Assembly: GCA_030685025.1 (NCBI GenBank) | Contig: JAUXWC010000004.1 | Location: forward strand, 1-40,957 | Direction: 5' to 3' | From: Rhodoferax sp. | GTDB lineage: Bacteria > Pseudomonadota > Gammaproteobacteria > Burkholderiales > Burkholderiaceae_C | Length of the DNA stretch: 40,957 nt | In this document: positions 25,106-32,146 of the stretch, one piece after another | Position numbering within the stretch: the first letter of the stretch is position 1 | How the letters are laid out: every line of letters starts with the position of its first letter | The notes under the pieces: generated by a model | What the model was told of the DNA's origin: nothing | Databases searched by the model: none | Seen by the model: the letters and a program-made list of their open reading frames with translations, nothing else | Translations under genes and position numbers: made by a program

Positions 25106-26836
25106 ATGACCAAAATAGACCCGATCCTGCTGTCGGTGTTTGCGCGATCCTTCAAGGCGATCACCGACGAGATGAGCATCTCGATGGCGCAGACCACGCG
25201 CTCGCCCATTCTGTGCGAGGCCAAGGACTACGTCACCGGCCTGTACGACGCCGATGGCAACATGCTGGAGCAGACCGAAAACCTGCCGATCCTGGCCTTC
25301 TCGCTGGCGCCGGTCTGTAAATACATCAAAGAATTCTTTGGCGATGAGCTCTACCCCGGCGATGTGATCTTTCACAACGACGTGTTCAGCCTGGGCAACC
25401 AGAACAACGACGTGGCCGCCTTCAAGCCGGTGTTCCTTGACGGCGAACTGGTGGCGTGGACAGCAGTCAAAGGCCACCAGGCCGACATTGGTGGCAACGT
25501 GGCCGGCGGCTACAACCCGAATGCGGTGGAGGTGTGGCAAGAAGCGCTGCGCATTCCGCCAGTTAAGGTGGTGGAGCGCGGCAAGTTACGCAAGGACGTC
25601 TGGGGCCTGATCTTCGCCAACGTGCGGCTGGACATCGTGCAACACGACATGAAGGCCGAAATGGGCGCCTGCACCGTGGGCGAGCGCCGCATGCTGGAGT
25701 TGCTCAAGAAGTACGGCGTGCCGAGCTTTCAGGCGCACAAGCAAGCGCTGTTCGAGGCCACCCGCAAGATGATGGAGGCCGAGATCGCCAAGATTCCGCA
25801 GGGCCAGTATTCGGGCGAAGGCTATGTCTATTACGACGGGCGCCACGTGGGCTCCAAGTTCACCATCCGCGTCGATATCACGGTGGGCGAGAAGACCATC
25901 AAGTTCGACTACTCGCGCACCGACGCGCAGACCAACGGCTTTGTCAACGGCACCTTCACCTCCAGTGCCTCGGCCACCATCCTGACCTTGTTGCAGATGG
26001 TCAACCCCGACATTCCGCACAACGAAGGCATGGTGCAGCCGATCGAGATCATCATCCCCGAGGGCACCCTCCTCAACGCCGCCTACCCCAAGGCCACCAC
26101 CTTTGGCAACCACCTTTGCCCACCCAACGCCGATGCGATTCAGCGCGCCTTGGCACCGGTGATGCCGGAGCGCGTGACGGCCGGCTGGAACAACCTGCTG
26201 GCGTCGCTGACCACCGGCATCGACCCGCGTACCAACGAGAAATACGTGGACATCGGCTTCATGGGCCTCAAGGGCGGCTCCGGCGCGATGCGGGGCACCG
26301 ACGGCTACGACCACATCGGCATGATCGACGCATCCGGTGGCGTGCTGGACCAGGACTACGAGATGTTCGAGCAGCAGACGCCCCACACACTCATCAAGCA
26401 CGAGCTGCTGGCCGACTCGGCCGGCGCCGGGCAGTGGCGTGGCGGCTTGGGGGTGGAGACCATCTTTCGGATTGGCTCGCCCGACACCCAACTGGTGACC
26501 TTTGGTGATGGTGATTTCGAGCCCGCCTTTGGCCTGTTTGGCGGCAAGGACGCAGGCCTGAACTTCATCCGCCTGCACTACCCCGACGGCCAGACCGTGG
26601 TGCCCAAGAACAAGGACCTGATCACCGGTGTGCCGCTGGGTACCGTCTACCACCAGGTGGCCAGCGGTGGTGGTGGTTATGGCGACCCGTTGCTGCGCGA
26701 CCGGGCGCTGCTGGCGCAGGAGGTGCGCAACGGTGTCATTTCGCGAGAGGCTGCTGAGCGCGACTACGGCATGGCGGCGGCGGAGGTGGAGCAGGCCTTG
26801 CGAGGTCCGTTGTCTTCGGTAGGGTCATCGGTATGA
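25106..26836 (+). CDS. Hydantoinase/oxoprolinase-type hydrolase, HyuB-like subunit
   Basis: 576 residues of the HyuB/acetone carboxylase alpha family. Recognisable blocks are DPILLSVFARSFKAITDEMSI at the start, GDVIFHNDVFSLGNQNNDVAAFKPVF, GHQADIGGNVAGGYNPNA (metal-binding His/Asp), and late TPHTLIKHELLADSAGAGQWRGGLG and VASGGGGYGDPLLRD. It pairs with the HyuA-like subunit to form the ATP-dependent ring-opening enzyme proposed for 2-oxoindole-3-acetate. The 202 bp separating the two subunit genes are entirely repeat sequence. No strong ribosome site is seen directly before the ATG (GGTGCGCCC). The next gene follows after a 229-bp gap holding a large hairpin. Confidence 0.88.
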   Translation: MTKIDPILLSVFARSFKAITDEMSISMAQTTRSPILCEAKDYVTGLYDADGNMLEQTENLPILAFSLAPVCKYIKEFFGDELYPGDVIFHNDVFSLGNQNNDVAAFKPVFLDGELVAWTAVKGHQADIGGNVAGGYNPNAVEVWQEALRIPPVKVVERGKLRKDVWGLIFANVRLDIVQHDMKAEMGACTVGERRMLELLKKYGVPSFQAHKQALFEATRKMMEAEIAKIPQGQYSGEGYVYYDGRHVGSKFTIRVDITVGEKTIKFDYSRTDAQTNGFVNGTFTSSASATILTLLQMVNPDIPHNEGMVQPIEIIIPEGTLLNAAYPKATTFGNHLCPPNADAIQRALAPVMPERVTAGWNNLLASLTTGIDPRTNEKYVDIGFMGLKGGSGAMRGTDGYDHIGMIDASGGVLDQDYEMFEQQTPHTLIKHELLADSAGAGQWRGGLGVETIFRIGSPDTQLVTFGDGDFEPAFGLFGGKDAGLNFIRLHYPDGQTVVPKNKDLITGVPLGTVYHQVASGGGGYGDPLLRDRALLAQEVRNGVISREAAERDYGMAAAEVEQALRGPLSSVGSSV

Positions 26837-26948
26837 ACCCATGTTGTGCTTGGTTTGGTGGCAGCGGATGGGCGCGCGGCGACTCCAATACCAAGGCGGC
26901 GCGGCTGCGCGCTGGTTTTCCGTCGTTGCGCACCACCACCTTCGCTTC

Positions 26949-27023
26949 GCCGCAGGGCATTTTGCTGGGGGCCGATTTGTGCGCGTTTGGCACCATGAGG
27001 CCCCCGGCAAAACGCCCTGCGGC
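26949..27023. repeat. Large inverted repeat (25-bp arms) between hyuB-like gene and iaaF-like gene
   Basis: Arms 26949-26973 and 26999-27023 are inverted copies over 25 bp with two differences, one of which would be a G-U pair in RNA. The loop is 25 bases. The core is GCCGCAGGGC...GCCCTGCGGC outside and GGGGGCC/GGCCCCC inside. It ends 42 bp before the acyl-CoA dehydrogenase ATG. No T-run follows, so simple termination is unlikely; an mRNA stabiliser, attenuator or small mobile palindrome are options. Confidence 0.75.
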
Positions 27024-27065
27024 AGGCGCAGACATCGACATCGACATCGCGCGGAGCAATCAGCC

Positions 27066-28199
27066 ATGAACTTCGAACTGACCCCCGAGCAGCGCGCGGT
27101 GCGCGACAATTTCGCGCGCTTTTGCGACGAACGCATCGCGCCGCAAGCGGCCGCGCTGGACGAGGCGCGGGCCTTCCCGCATGCCCTGTTCAAGGAGCTG
27201 GCCGATTTGGGGTTCTTCGGCATGCGTTACCCCGAAGCGGTGGGCGGCAGCGGCATGGCCCTGAGTGAGTTCTGCCTGGCGTTGCAGGAGGTGGCGCGTG
27301 GCTCAATGTCGCTGGCCGGCGCGGTGGCGATGCAGTCGCTGATGGGTACAAAGTTTTTGCACATGCTGGGCAATGCCGACATCGTGGAGCGCCTGTTCAA
27401 GCCAGCGCTACGCGGCGAGAAGATTGGCGCCATCTGCATGACCGAGCCCAATGCCGGCTCCGATTTGGGGTCGATCGCTACCACCGCGCGCAAGGTCGAC
27501 GGTGGTTACGTCATCAACGGCCAGAAGACCTGGATCACCTCGGCCCCGGTGGCCGACTTCTTCACCGTGTTCGCCCGGGCCGGCGAGGAGAAGAAGCTGA
27601 CCATCTTTCTGGTGGAGAAAGACTTCAAGGGCCTCACGGTCGGGCGCGAGATTCACAAGATGGGGGTCTGGGCGCTGCCCACCTCGGAAGTGGCGCTGAT
27701 GGATTGTTTTGTGCCCGACAGCCACCGCCTGTCCAAGGAAGAGGGCGACGGCGAGGGCCACCTGCGCAAGACCCTGGGCGAGATTCGCATCATCACCGGT
27801 GCCATGGCCTTGGGCGTGGGTTACGCCGCGCTGGCCGAGGCCAATCGCTATGCGGCCGAGCGCAGCCAGTTTGGCAAACCGATCAACCGCTTTCAGGCGA
27901 TCCAGATGAAGCTGGCCGAGATGGCGACCTCGCTGGAAGCTGCCACGCACCTGGTCTACAGCGCCGCCTGGCTGCGCGATGCCGACAAGCCCTACCACCA
28001 ACAGGCGGCAATGGCCAAGCTGTTTGCCAGCGAGACGGCGGCCAGCGTATGTGACCAGGCCGCGCGTGTGCTGGCCTCTTACGGCTACGCCATGGACTAC
28101 CCGGTGCAGCGCTACCTGCGCGATGTGCGCTTTACCCTGATTGGTGGCGGCACCAGTGAGATTCTGAAAATGATCATCGCCAAGGAAATGTCGAGGTGA
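27066..28199 (+). CDS. iaaF: Acyl-CoA dehydrogenase, benzylmalonyl-CoA dehydrogenase (IaaF)-like
   Basis: 377 residues of the flavin acyl-CoA dehydrogenase family; the ATG at 27066 starts the conserved MNFELTPEQRAVRDNFARF. FAD/substrate motifs are ICMTEPNAGSDLGSIATTA (about 122-140) and GQKTWITSA. The C-terminal RDVRFTLIGGGTSEILK has Gly where medium-chain enzymes have the catalytic Glu. As in isovaleryl-CoA dehydrogenase, the base may instead be the Glu in TLGEIRIITGAMALG. In the indoleacetate pathway IaaF oxidises and decarboxylates (2-aminobenzyl)malonyl-CoA to 2-aminocinnamoyl-CoA. The symbol rests on context with the mutase pair 4 bp downstream; the sequence alone would only say acyl-CoA dehydrogenase. 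Electrons would go to ETF, not encoded here. Confidence 0.85.
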   Translation: MNFELTPEQRAVRDNFARFCDERIAPQAAALDEARAFPHALFKELADLGFFGMRYPEAVGGSGMALSEFCLALQEVARGSMSLAGAVAMQSLMGTKFLHMLGNADIVERLFKPALRGEKIGAICMTEPNAGSDLGSIATTARKVDGGYVINGQKTWITSAPVADFFTVFARAGEEKKLTIFLVEKDFKGLTVGREIHKMGVWALPTSEVALMDCFVPDSHRLSKEEGDGEGHLRKTLGEIRIITGAMALGVGYAALAEANRYAAERSQFGKPINRFQAIQMKLAEMATSLEAATHLVYSAAWLRDADKPYHQQAAMAKLFASETAASVCDQAARVLASYGYAMDYPVQRYLRDVRFTLIGGGTSEILKMIIAKEMSR

Positions 28200-28203
28200 A
28201 ACC

Positions 28204-28698
28204 ATGACAACATCAGTCCTTGCGGGACAGACCGCAGCGTCGCGAAGCGACCAAGCTCTGTCCTCAACGGATCGCGGACGCCCTATTAAGGTGCTGCTGG
28301 CCAAGCCCGGATTGGACGGCCACGACCAGGGCGCCAAGGTGGTGGTGCAGGCCATGAAGGCCGCCGGTTTTGATGTCACCTACACCGGCCTGCGCCAGAC
28401 CCCGGAAGCGGTCACCAAAGCCGCGCTGGACACCGGCGCCGACGTGATCGCCCTGTCCAGCATGGCCGGCTCCCACCTGGCGTTTTGCGCCAAGTTGAAA
28501 CCCTTGCTGGAGCAGGCAGGTCTTGGCAGCAAGGTCTGGATGATTGGCGGCAACATCCCGCGCCAGGACCACGACGCCTTGCGTGCGATGGGTTTCAGCG
28601 GTGTCTTTCAGACCGGCTCCAAGCTGGATGAAATCACCGCCTTTGTCGAAAACGCTGTGCAACAGAGTGCTGCGTCCAGCACCGGGCAAGCCTCATGA
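28204..28698 (+). CDS. B12-binding small subunit of an acyl-CoA mutase
   Basis: 164 residues. After a variable 26-residue N-terminus comes the cobalamin domain: KVLLAKPGLDGHDQGAKVVVQAM with the DXHXXG motif supplying the cobalt-ligating His, then ALSSMAGSH (SxL region) and VWMIGGNIP (GG motif). This domain, separate in two-subunit mutases, binds adenosylcobalamin. It begins 4 bp after the iaaF-like stop. The large subunit follows at 28997 after a 298-bp repeat block. Proposed to act with it as the 2-aminophenylsuccinyl-CoA / (2-aminobenzyl)malonyl-CoA mutase, called IaaGH in Aromatoleum as I recall. Confidence 0.9.
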   Translation: MTTSVLAGQTAASRSDQALSSTDRGRPIKVLLAKPGLDGHDQGAKVVVQAMKAAGFDVTYTGLRQTPEAVTKAALDTGADVIALSSMAGSHLAFCAKLKPLLEQAGLGSKVWMIGGNIPRQDHDALRAMGFSGVFQTGSKLDEITAFVENAVQQSAASSTGQAS

Positions 28699-28717
28699 TG
28701 GGCGCACTGGGTTTGGC

Positions 28718-28932
28718 TGTCATTGCGGCCTCGAGCCGCAATCCACCGTGCCCATCAGGCACCTTGCAGGGCGAGGCATGGATTGCGGGTCAAGCCCGCA
28801 ATGACAGGGAGGGGTTGTCATTGCGGCCCCCGAGCCGCAATCCATGGCTCCCGGCATGGGTGTTGGCAGGCGAGGCATGGATTGCGGGTCAAACCCGCAA
28901 TGACAAGGGGGCACGTCAAGCCCGCAATGACA
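28718..28932. repeat. REP-like elements between the two mutase subunits, copy 4
   Basis: Two complete elements (28718-28806 and 28816-28905) and a half element (28914-28932). Each starts TGTCATTGCGGCC and ends CCCGCAATGACA, with an internal ...GCAATCCA / TGGATTGCG... pairing. They occupy most of the 298-bp gap between the mutase small- and large-subunit genes. The two full copies resemble each other more than copies elsewhere, suggesting local duplication. Confidence 0.8.
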
Positions 28933-28996
28933 ACGCTACGCTACCTCGCGTGCCACGTCGTCGTGAGATTGGAAGTCTCAAATACAGGAGCGTGCC

Positions 28997-30610
28997 ATGA
29001 ATGATCGTCTGAAGACCGCGCAGCGCAAGGTGGTCAATGAATCTGGCATCGAGATCCAGCAGCTCTACACCGCGCAGGATGTGCAAGCCAGCGGCGGCGA
29101 CGCCATGCTGGGCCAGCCCGGCGCCTACCCGTTCACACGCGGCATCCACGCCGAGATGTACCGCAAGCAGCCCTGGACCATGCGCCAGTACACTGGCTTT
29201 GGCAACGCGGCGGACACCAACCAGCGCTTCAAGTACCTGATTGCCAACGGCCAGACCGGCCTGAACGTGGCCTTCGATCTGCCCACCCAATGCGGGCTGG
29301 ATTCAGACGACCCTTTGGCCGACGGCGAGGTCGGCCGCGTCGGCATGGCCATCGACACCCTGCGCGACTTTGAGATTGCGTTTGACGGCATCGATCTGGA
29401 CAAGGTCACGGTGTCGCTCACCATCAATGGCGCGGCGGTGGTGCTGATCGCCATGTACCTGGCGATGGCGGAACGGCGCGGCTTTGACTTGAAGAGCCTG
29501 CGCGGCACGGCGCAGAACGACATCCTCAAGGAATTCATTGGCCGGGGCACCTGGATCTTTCCCGTCCAGCCCTCCATCAAGCTGGTGGGCGACACCATCG
29601 AATACTGCGCCCAGCACGCGCCCAAGTACAGCCCGGTATCAGTCTGCGGCTACCACATCCGCGAGTCCGGCGCCAACCCGGTGCAGGAGATGGCCTATGC
29701 GTTTTGCATCGCCAAGGCCTATGCCGACGAGGTGATCGCGCGTGGCCTGTCGGTGGACGAGTTTGCCGGGCGCCTGTCCTTCAACTTCAACATCTTCGGC
29801 AGCCTGTTCGAGCAGGTCGCCAAATTCCGCGCCGGTCGTGGCCTGTGGGCCAAAATCATGCATGAGCAGTACGATGCCAAGAAGCCCGGCTCGATGTGGC
29901 TGCGCATGATCGCCGGTGGTGGTGGCGGCGGCCTGACTTTCGAGCAACCCGAACTCAACGTGGTGCGTGGCGCCTACTACGCGCTGATCAGCGCGCTCTC
30001 AGGCGCGCAGACCATGGCGCTGTGCTGCTACGACGAGGCCTACACCATACCCAGCGAGTACGCCCAGCGCATCTCGCTGCGCACCATGCAATTGCTGATC
30101 GAAGAGATGGGCCTGTGCGACACCGTTGACCCGATGGGTGGCAGCTACTACATCGAGACCCTGACCAACCAGATGCGCACCGACATGGAGCGCGTGATGG
30201 CCGATGTGGACGCGCGCGGCGGCATCAAGAAGCTGGTGGCCAGCGGCGAAGTGCAGGCCGACGTGTCGCGCCAAGCCTACCAGCGCCAGCTCGACATTGA
30301 CTCCGGTACTTTCCGCAAGGTCGGCGTCAACTGCTACAAGATCGAAGAGAAAGACCCGCAGGTTGAGTTCCACCCCTACAACCTGGCCGATGCGCAGGCG
30401 CAGGTGACGCGCCTGAACGAGGTGCGGCAAACGCGTGACGCCGCCGCCGTGGCGACAGCCCTGCAAGCCGTGCAGCAGGCCGCCCGCAGCGGCACCAATG
30501 TGATGCCGGCAGTGGTGGAGGCGGTCAAGGCCTACGCCAGCGTGGGCGAGATCACCCAGGTGCTCACCGGCGTCTTCGGGCACTACCAGGAGCCGGTCAA
30601 TGTCTATTGA
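28997..30610 (+). CDS. Catalytic large subunit of a B12-dependent acyl-CoA mutase
   Basis: 537 residues, the barrel part of the methylmalonyl-CoA mutase family without a fused B12 domain. Conserved blocks: YPFTRGIHAEMYRKQPWTMRQYTGFGNA, GLNVAFDLPTQCGLDSDDP, VSLTINGAA, SVCGYHIRESGA and TVDPMGGSYYIE. Y65 and R183 stand 118 residues apart, the same spacing as Y89 and R207 that hold the substrate carboxylate in methylmalonyl-CoA mutase. Isobutyryl- and 2-hydroxyisobutyryl-CoA mutases have other residues there. A CoA ester with a free carboxylate is therefore expected, which fits 2-aminophenylsuccinyl-CoA. The stop overlaps the next start by 11 bp. Simple methylmalonyl-CoA mutase activity is unlikely because of the context and separate subunits. 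Confidence 0.9.
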   Translation: MNDRLKTAQRKVVNESGIEIQQLYTAQDVQASGGDAMLGQPGAYPFTRGIHAEMYRKQPWTMRQYTGFGNAADTNQRFKYLIANGQTGLNVAFDLPTQCGLDSDDPLADGEVGRVGMAIDTLRDFEIAFDGIDLDKVTVSLTINGAAVVLIAMYLAMAERRGFDLKSLRGTAQNDILKEFIGRGTWIFPVQPSIKLVGDTIEYCAQHAPKYSPVSVCGYHIRESGANPVQEMAYAFCIAKAYADEVIARGLSVDEFAGRLSFNFNIFGSLFEQVAKFRAGRGLWAKIMHEQYDAKKPGSMWLRMIAGGGGGGLTFEQPELNVVRGAYYALISALSGAQTMALCCYDEAYTIPSEYAQRISLRTMQLLIEEMGLCDTVDPMGGSYYIETLTNQMRTDMERVMADVDARGGIKKLVASGEVQADVSRQAYQRQLDIDSGTFRKVGVNCYKIEEKDPQVEFHPYNLADAQAQVTRLNEVRQTRDAAAVATALQAVQQAARSGTNVMPAVVEAVKAYASVGEITQVLTGVFGHYQEPVNVY

Positions 30611-31463
30611 ACAGTACTGGGCCCCCCAGACACTCCCCGAAGCCTTGGAGCACTTGCGCGCCAAGGATGTCACCATCCTGGCCGGCGGCACCGACCTGAT
30701 GGTGCAATCGCACGCCGGGCGCACCAAGCTCGGTAGCACCCTGCTCAATATCCGGCGCATTGGCGAACTGCACACCATCGAGCCTGACGGTGAGGGTGTG
30801 CGTATCGGCGCCCTGTGCACCATCAGCGACTTGCAGCGCGACCCGCTGATCAAGCAGCACTTCGACATCCTGCTGCAAGCTTGCGACCACTTTGCCAGCG
30901 ACCAGTTGCGCAACAGCGCCACGCTTGGCGGCAACGTTTGCAATGCGTCGCCGGCCGGCGATACGCTGGTGCCGCTGTTGGTACTCGATGCACAGGTGGA
31001 ATTGCAGAGCAAGCCCAACGGCAGCGTGCAAACACGCCGCGTGCCCTTGGCCGAGTTCGTCACCGGCCCCGGCAAAACGCTGCGCAGCGCGCATGAGCTG
31101 GTGACGGCGCTGTGGCTGCCGATCCCCAAGCCAGGTTTTGTCGGGCGCTTCTACAAGTTCGGCACGCGCCCGGCGCTGGACATTTCGGCGATCTCGATTG
31201 GCATCGGCGGCGTGCGCGTGGGGCAAACCTTGACCGACGTGCGCCTAGCCTACGGCGCGGTAGCCGCGACACCGATGCGCTGCAAAGGTGCCGAAGCCGT
31301 GCTGGAAGGCCAGACTCTCGATGAGCGCACCATGCAGACCGTGGCGGCCACGGCCCGCGATGAAGTCCACCCGATCGACGACGTGCGCGCCAGTGCCTGG
31401 TACCGCCGCGAATTGGTGCACAACATGACCCTAAGGATGCTGCAAGATGAATCTCAAACGTGA
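30600..31463 (+). CDS. Molybdenum hydroxylase, FAD-binding (CoxM-like) subunit
   Basis: 287 residues of the xanthine dehydrogenase family FAD subunit. FAD motifs are VTILAGGTDLMVQ (about 21-33) and NSATLGGNVCNASPAGD (about 102-118), followed by the CO-dehydrogenase-type C-terminal domain. There is no extra [4Fe-4S] loop of the 4-hydroxybenzoyl-CoA reductase kind; at 287 residues the chain is too short for it. Its start overlaps the mutase stop by 11 bp, and its own end overlaps the next start by 17 bp, indicating tight coupling. It passes electrons from the iron-sulphur subunit to an acceptor in the proposed anaerobic hydroxylation of indoleacetate at C2. Confidence 0.9.
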   Translation: MSIEQYWAPQTLPEALEHLRAKDVTILAGGTDLMVQSHAGRTKLGSTLLNIRRIGELHTIEPDGEGVRIGALCTISDLQRDPLIKQHFDILLQACDHFASDQLRNSATLGGNVCNASPAGDTLVPLLVLDAQVELQSKPNGSVQTRRVPLAEFVTGPGKTLRSAHELVTALWLPIPKPGFVGRFYKFGTRPALDISAISIGIGGVRVGQTLTDVRLAYGAVAATPMRCKGAEAVLEGQTLDERTMQTVAATARDEVHPIDDVRASAWYRRELVHNMTLRMLQDESQT

Positions 31464-31920
31464 CATCACTTTCACGCTAAACGGCGTGAAAAGCCGCGCC
31501 ACCGTGAGCGTCGAGATGACGGCACTGGCCATGCTGCGCGACGTGCTGGGCTTGACCGGCACCAAATACGGCTGCGGCGAAGGCGAGTGCGGCGCCTGCT
31601 CGATCCTGGTCGACGGGCTGTCCAGCAACGCGTGCCTGATGTTTGCATTGGACTGCGATGGCCGCGAACTCATCACCATCGAAGGGCTGGCCAAGCATCC
31701 GCTGGGCGAGAAGCTGCAGCAGTCCTTTGTGGATTGCGGCGCGGTGCAGTGTGGCTTTTGCACGCCCGGCATGATCGTGCAGGCCACCCACCTGTTGGAA
31801 AAGACGCCCGGCGCCTCGCGCGACCAGATCGCACGCGGCATCGAAGGCAACCTGTGCCGCTGCACAGGTTACGTGAAGATCATCGACGCCATCGTGGCCG
31901 TGGCGGAGAAGCAAACGTGA
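31447..31920 (+). CDS. Molybdenum hydroxylase, [2Fe-2S] (CoxS-like) subunit
   Basis: 157 residues with two [2Fe-2S] domains. The plant-ferredoxin-type N-terminal site is GCGEGECGACSILVDG with a further Cys in NAC. The C-terminal helical site is CGAVQCGFCTPGM and EGNLCRCTGY. This is the standard small subunit of xanthine-dehydrogenase-family enzymes, relaying electrons from the molybdenum centre to FAD. It overlaps the FAD subunit gene by 17 bp. A 226-bp gap filled with repeats separates it from the catalytic subunit gene. Confidence 0.93.
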   Translation: MNLKRDITFTLNGVKSRATVSVEMTALAMLRDVLGLTGTKYGCGEGECGACSILVDGLSSNACLMFALDCDGRELITIEGLAKHPLGEKLQQSFVDCGAVQCGFCTPGMIVQATHLLEKTPGASRDQIARGIEGNLCRCTGYVKIIDAIVAVAEKQT

Positions 31921-31938
31921 GACGTCGCCAATTGCTCT

Positions 31939-32116
31939 CGTCATTGCGAGCCCGGCGCGGCAAGTCCCCCGTCATCGCGAGCGTAGCGCGGCGATCCATC
32001 ATCGTGTGCCGCAGAGGTGGCTTGCCGCGCGGTATTCGTCATTGCGAGGAGCGGCAGCGACGTGGCAATCCATGCAGTCGGAAGTCATGGATTGCTTCAC
32101 TGCGTTCGCAATGACG
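31939..32116. repeat. REP-like elements between CoxS- and CoxL-like genes, copy 5
   Basis: A partial element from 31939 (CGTCATTGCGAGCCCGGCGC), another from about 31970 (CGTCATCGCGAGCGTAGCGC), and a complete palindrome at 32037-32116 opening CGTCATTGCGAGGAGCGGCA and closing TTCGCAATGACG. The elements fill the gap between the last two molybdenum hydroxylase genes. An in-frame extension of the next gene into this repeat is artefactual. Confidence 0.78.
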
Positions 32117-32146
32117 ACGGTCTTTCACGCTAACGGAAGTGCCCCA

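Noticed and set aside
28718-28932. Regular repeats that could be taken for a CRISPR array
   Set aside because: The units are inverted palindromic halves with differing sequence and no constant-length unique spacers, and no cas genes are near.
28204-30610. Propionate-pathway methylmalonyl-CoA mutase or 2-hydroxyisobutyryl-CoA mutase
   Set aside because: No epimerase, MeaB or propionyl-CoA carboxylase is near, and the Tyr/Arg pair argues against a hydroxyisobutyryl substrate.
32006-32146. Upstream in-frame extension of the Mo catalytic subunit
   Set aside because: It lies within a REP-like repeat and encodes the repeat-type peptide; the family begins near the ATG at 32147.
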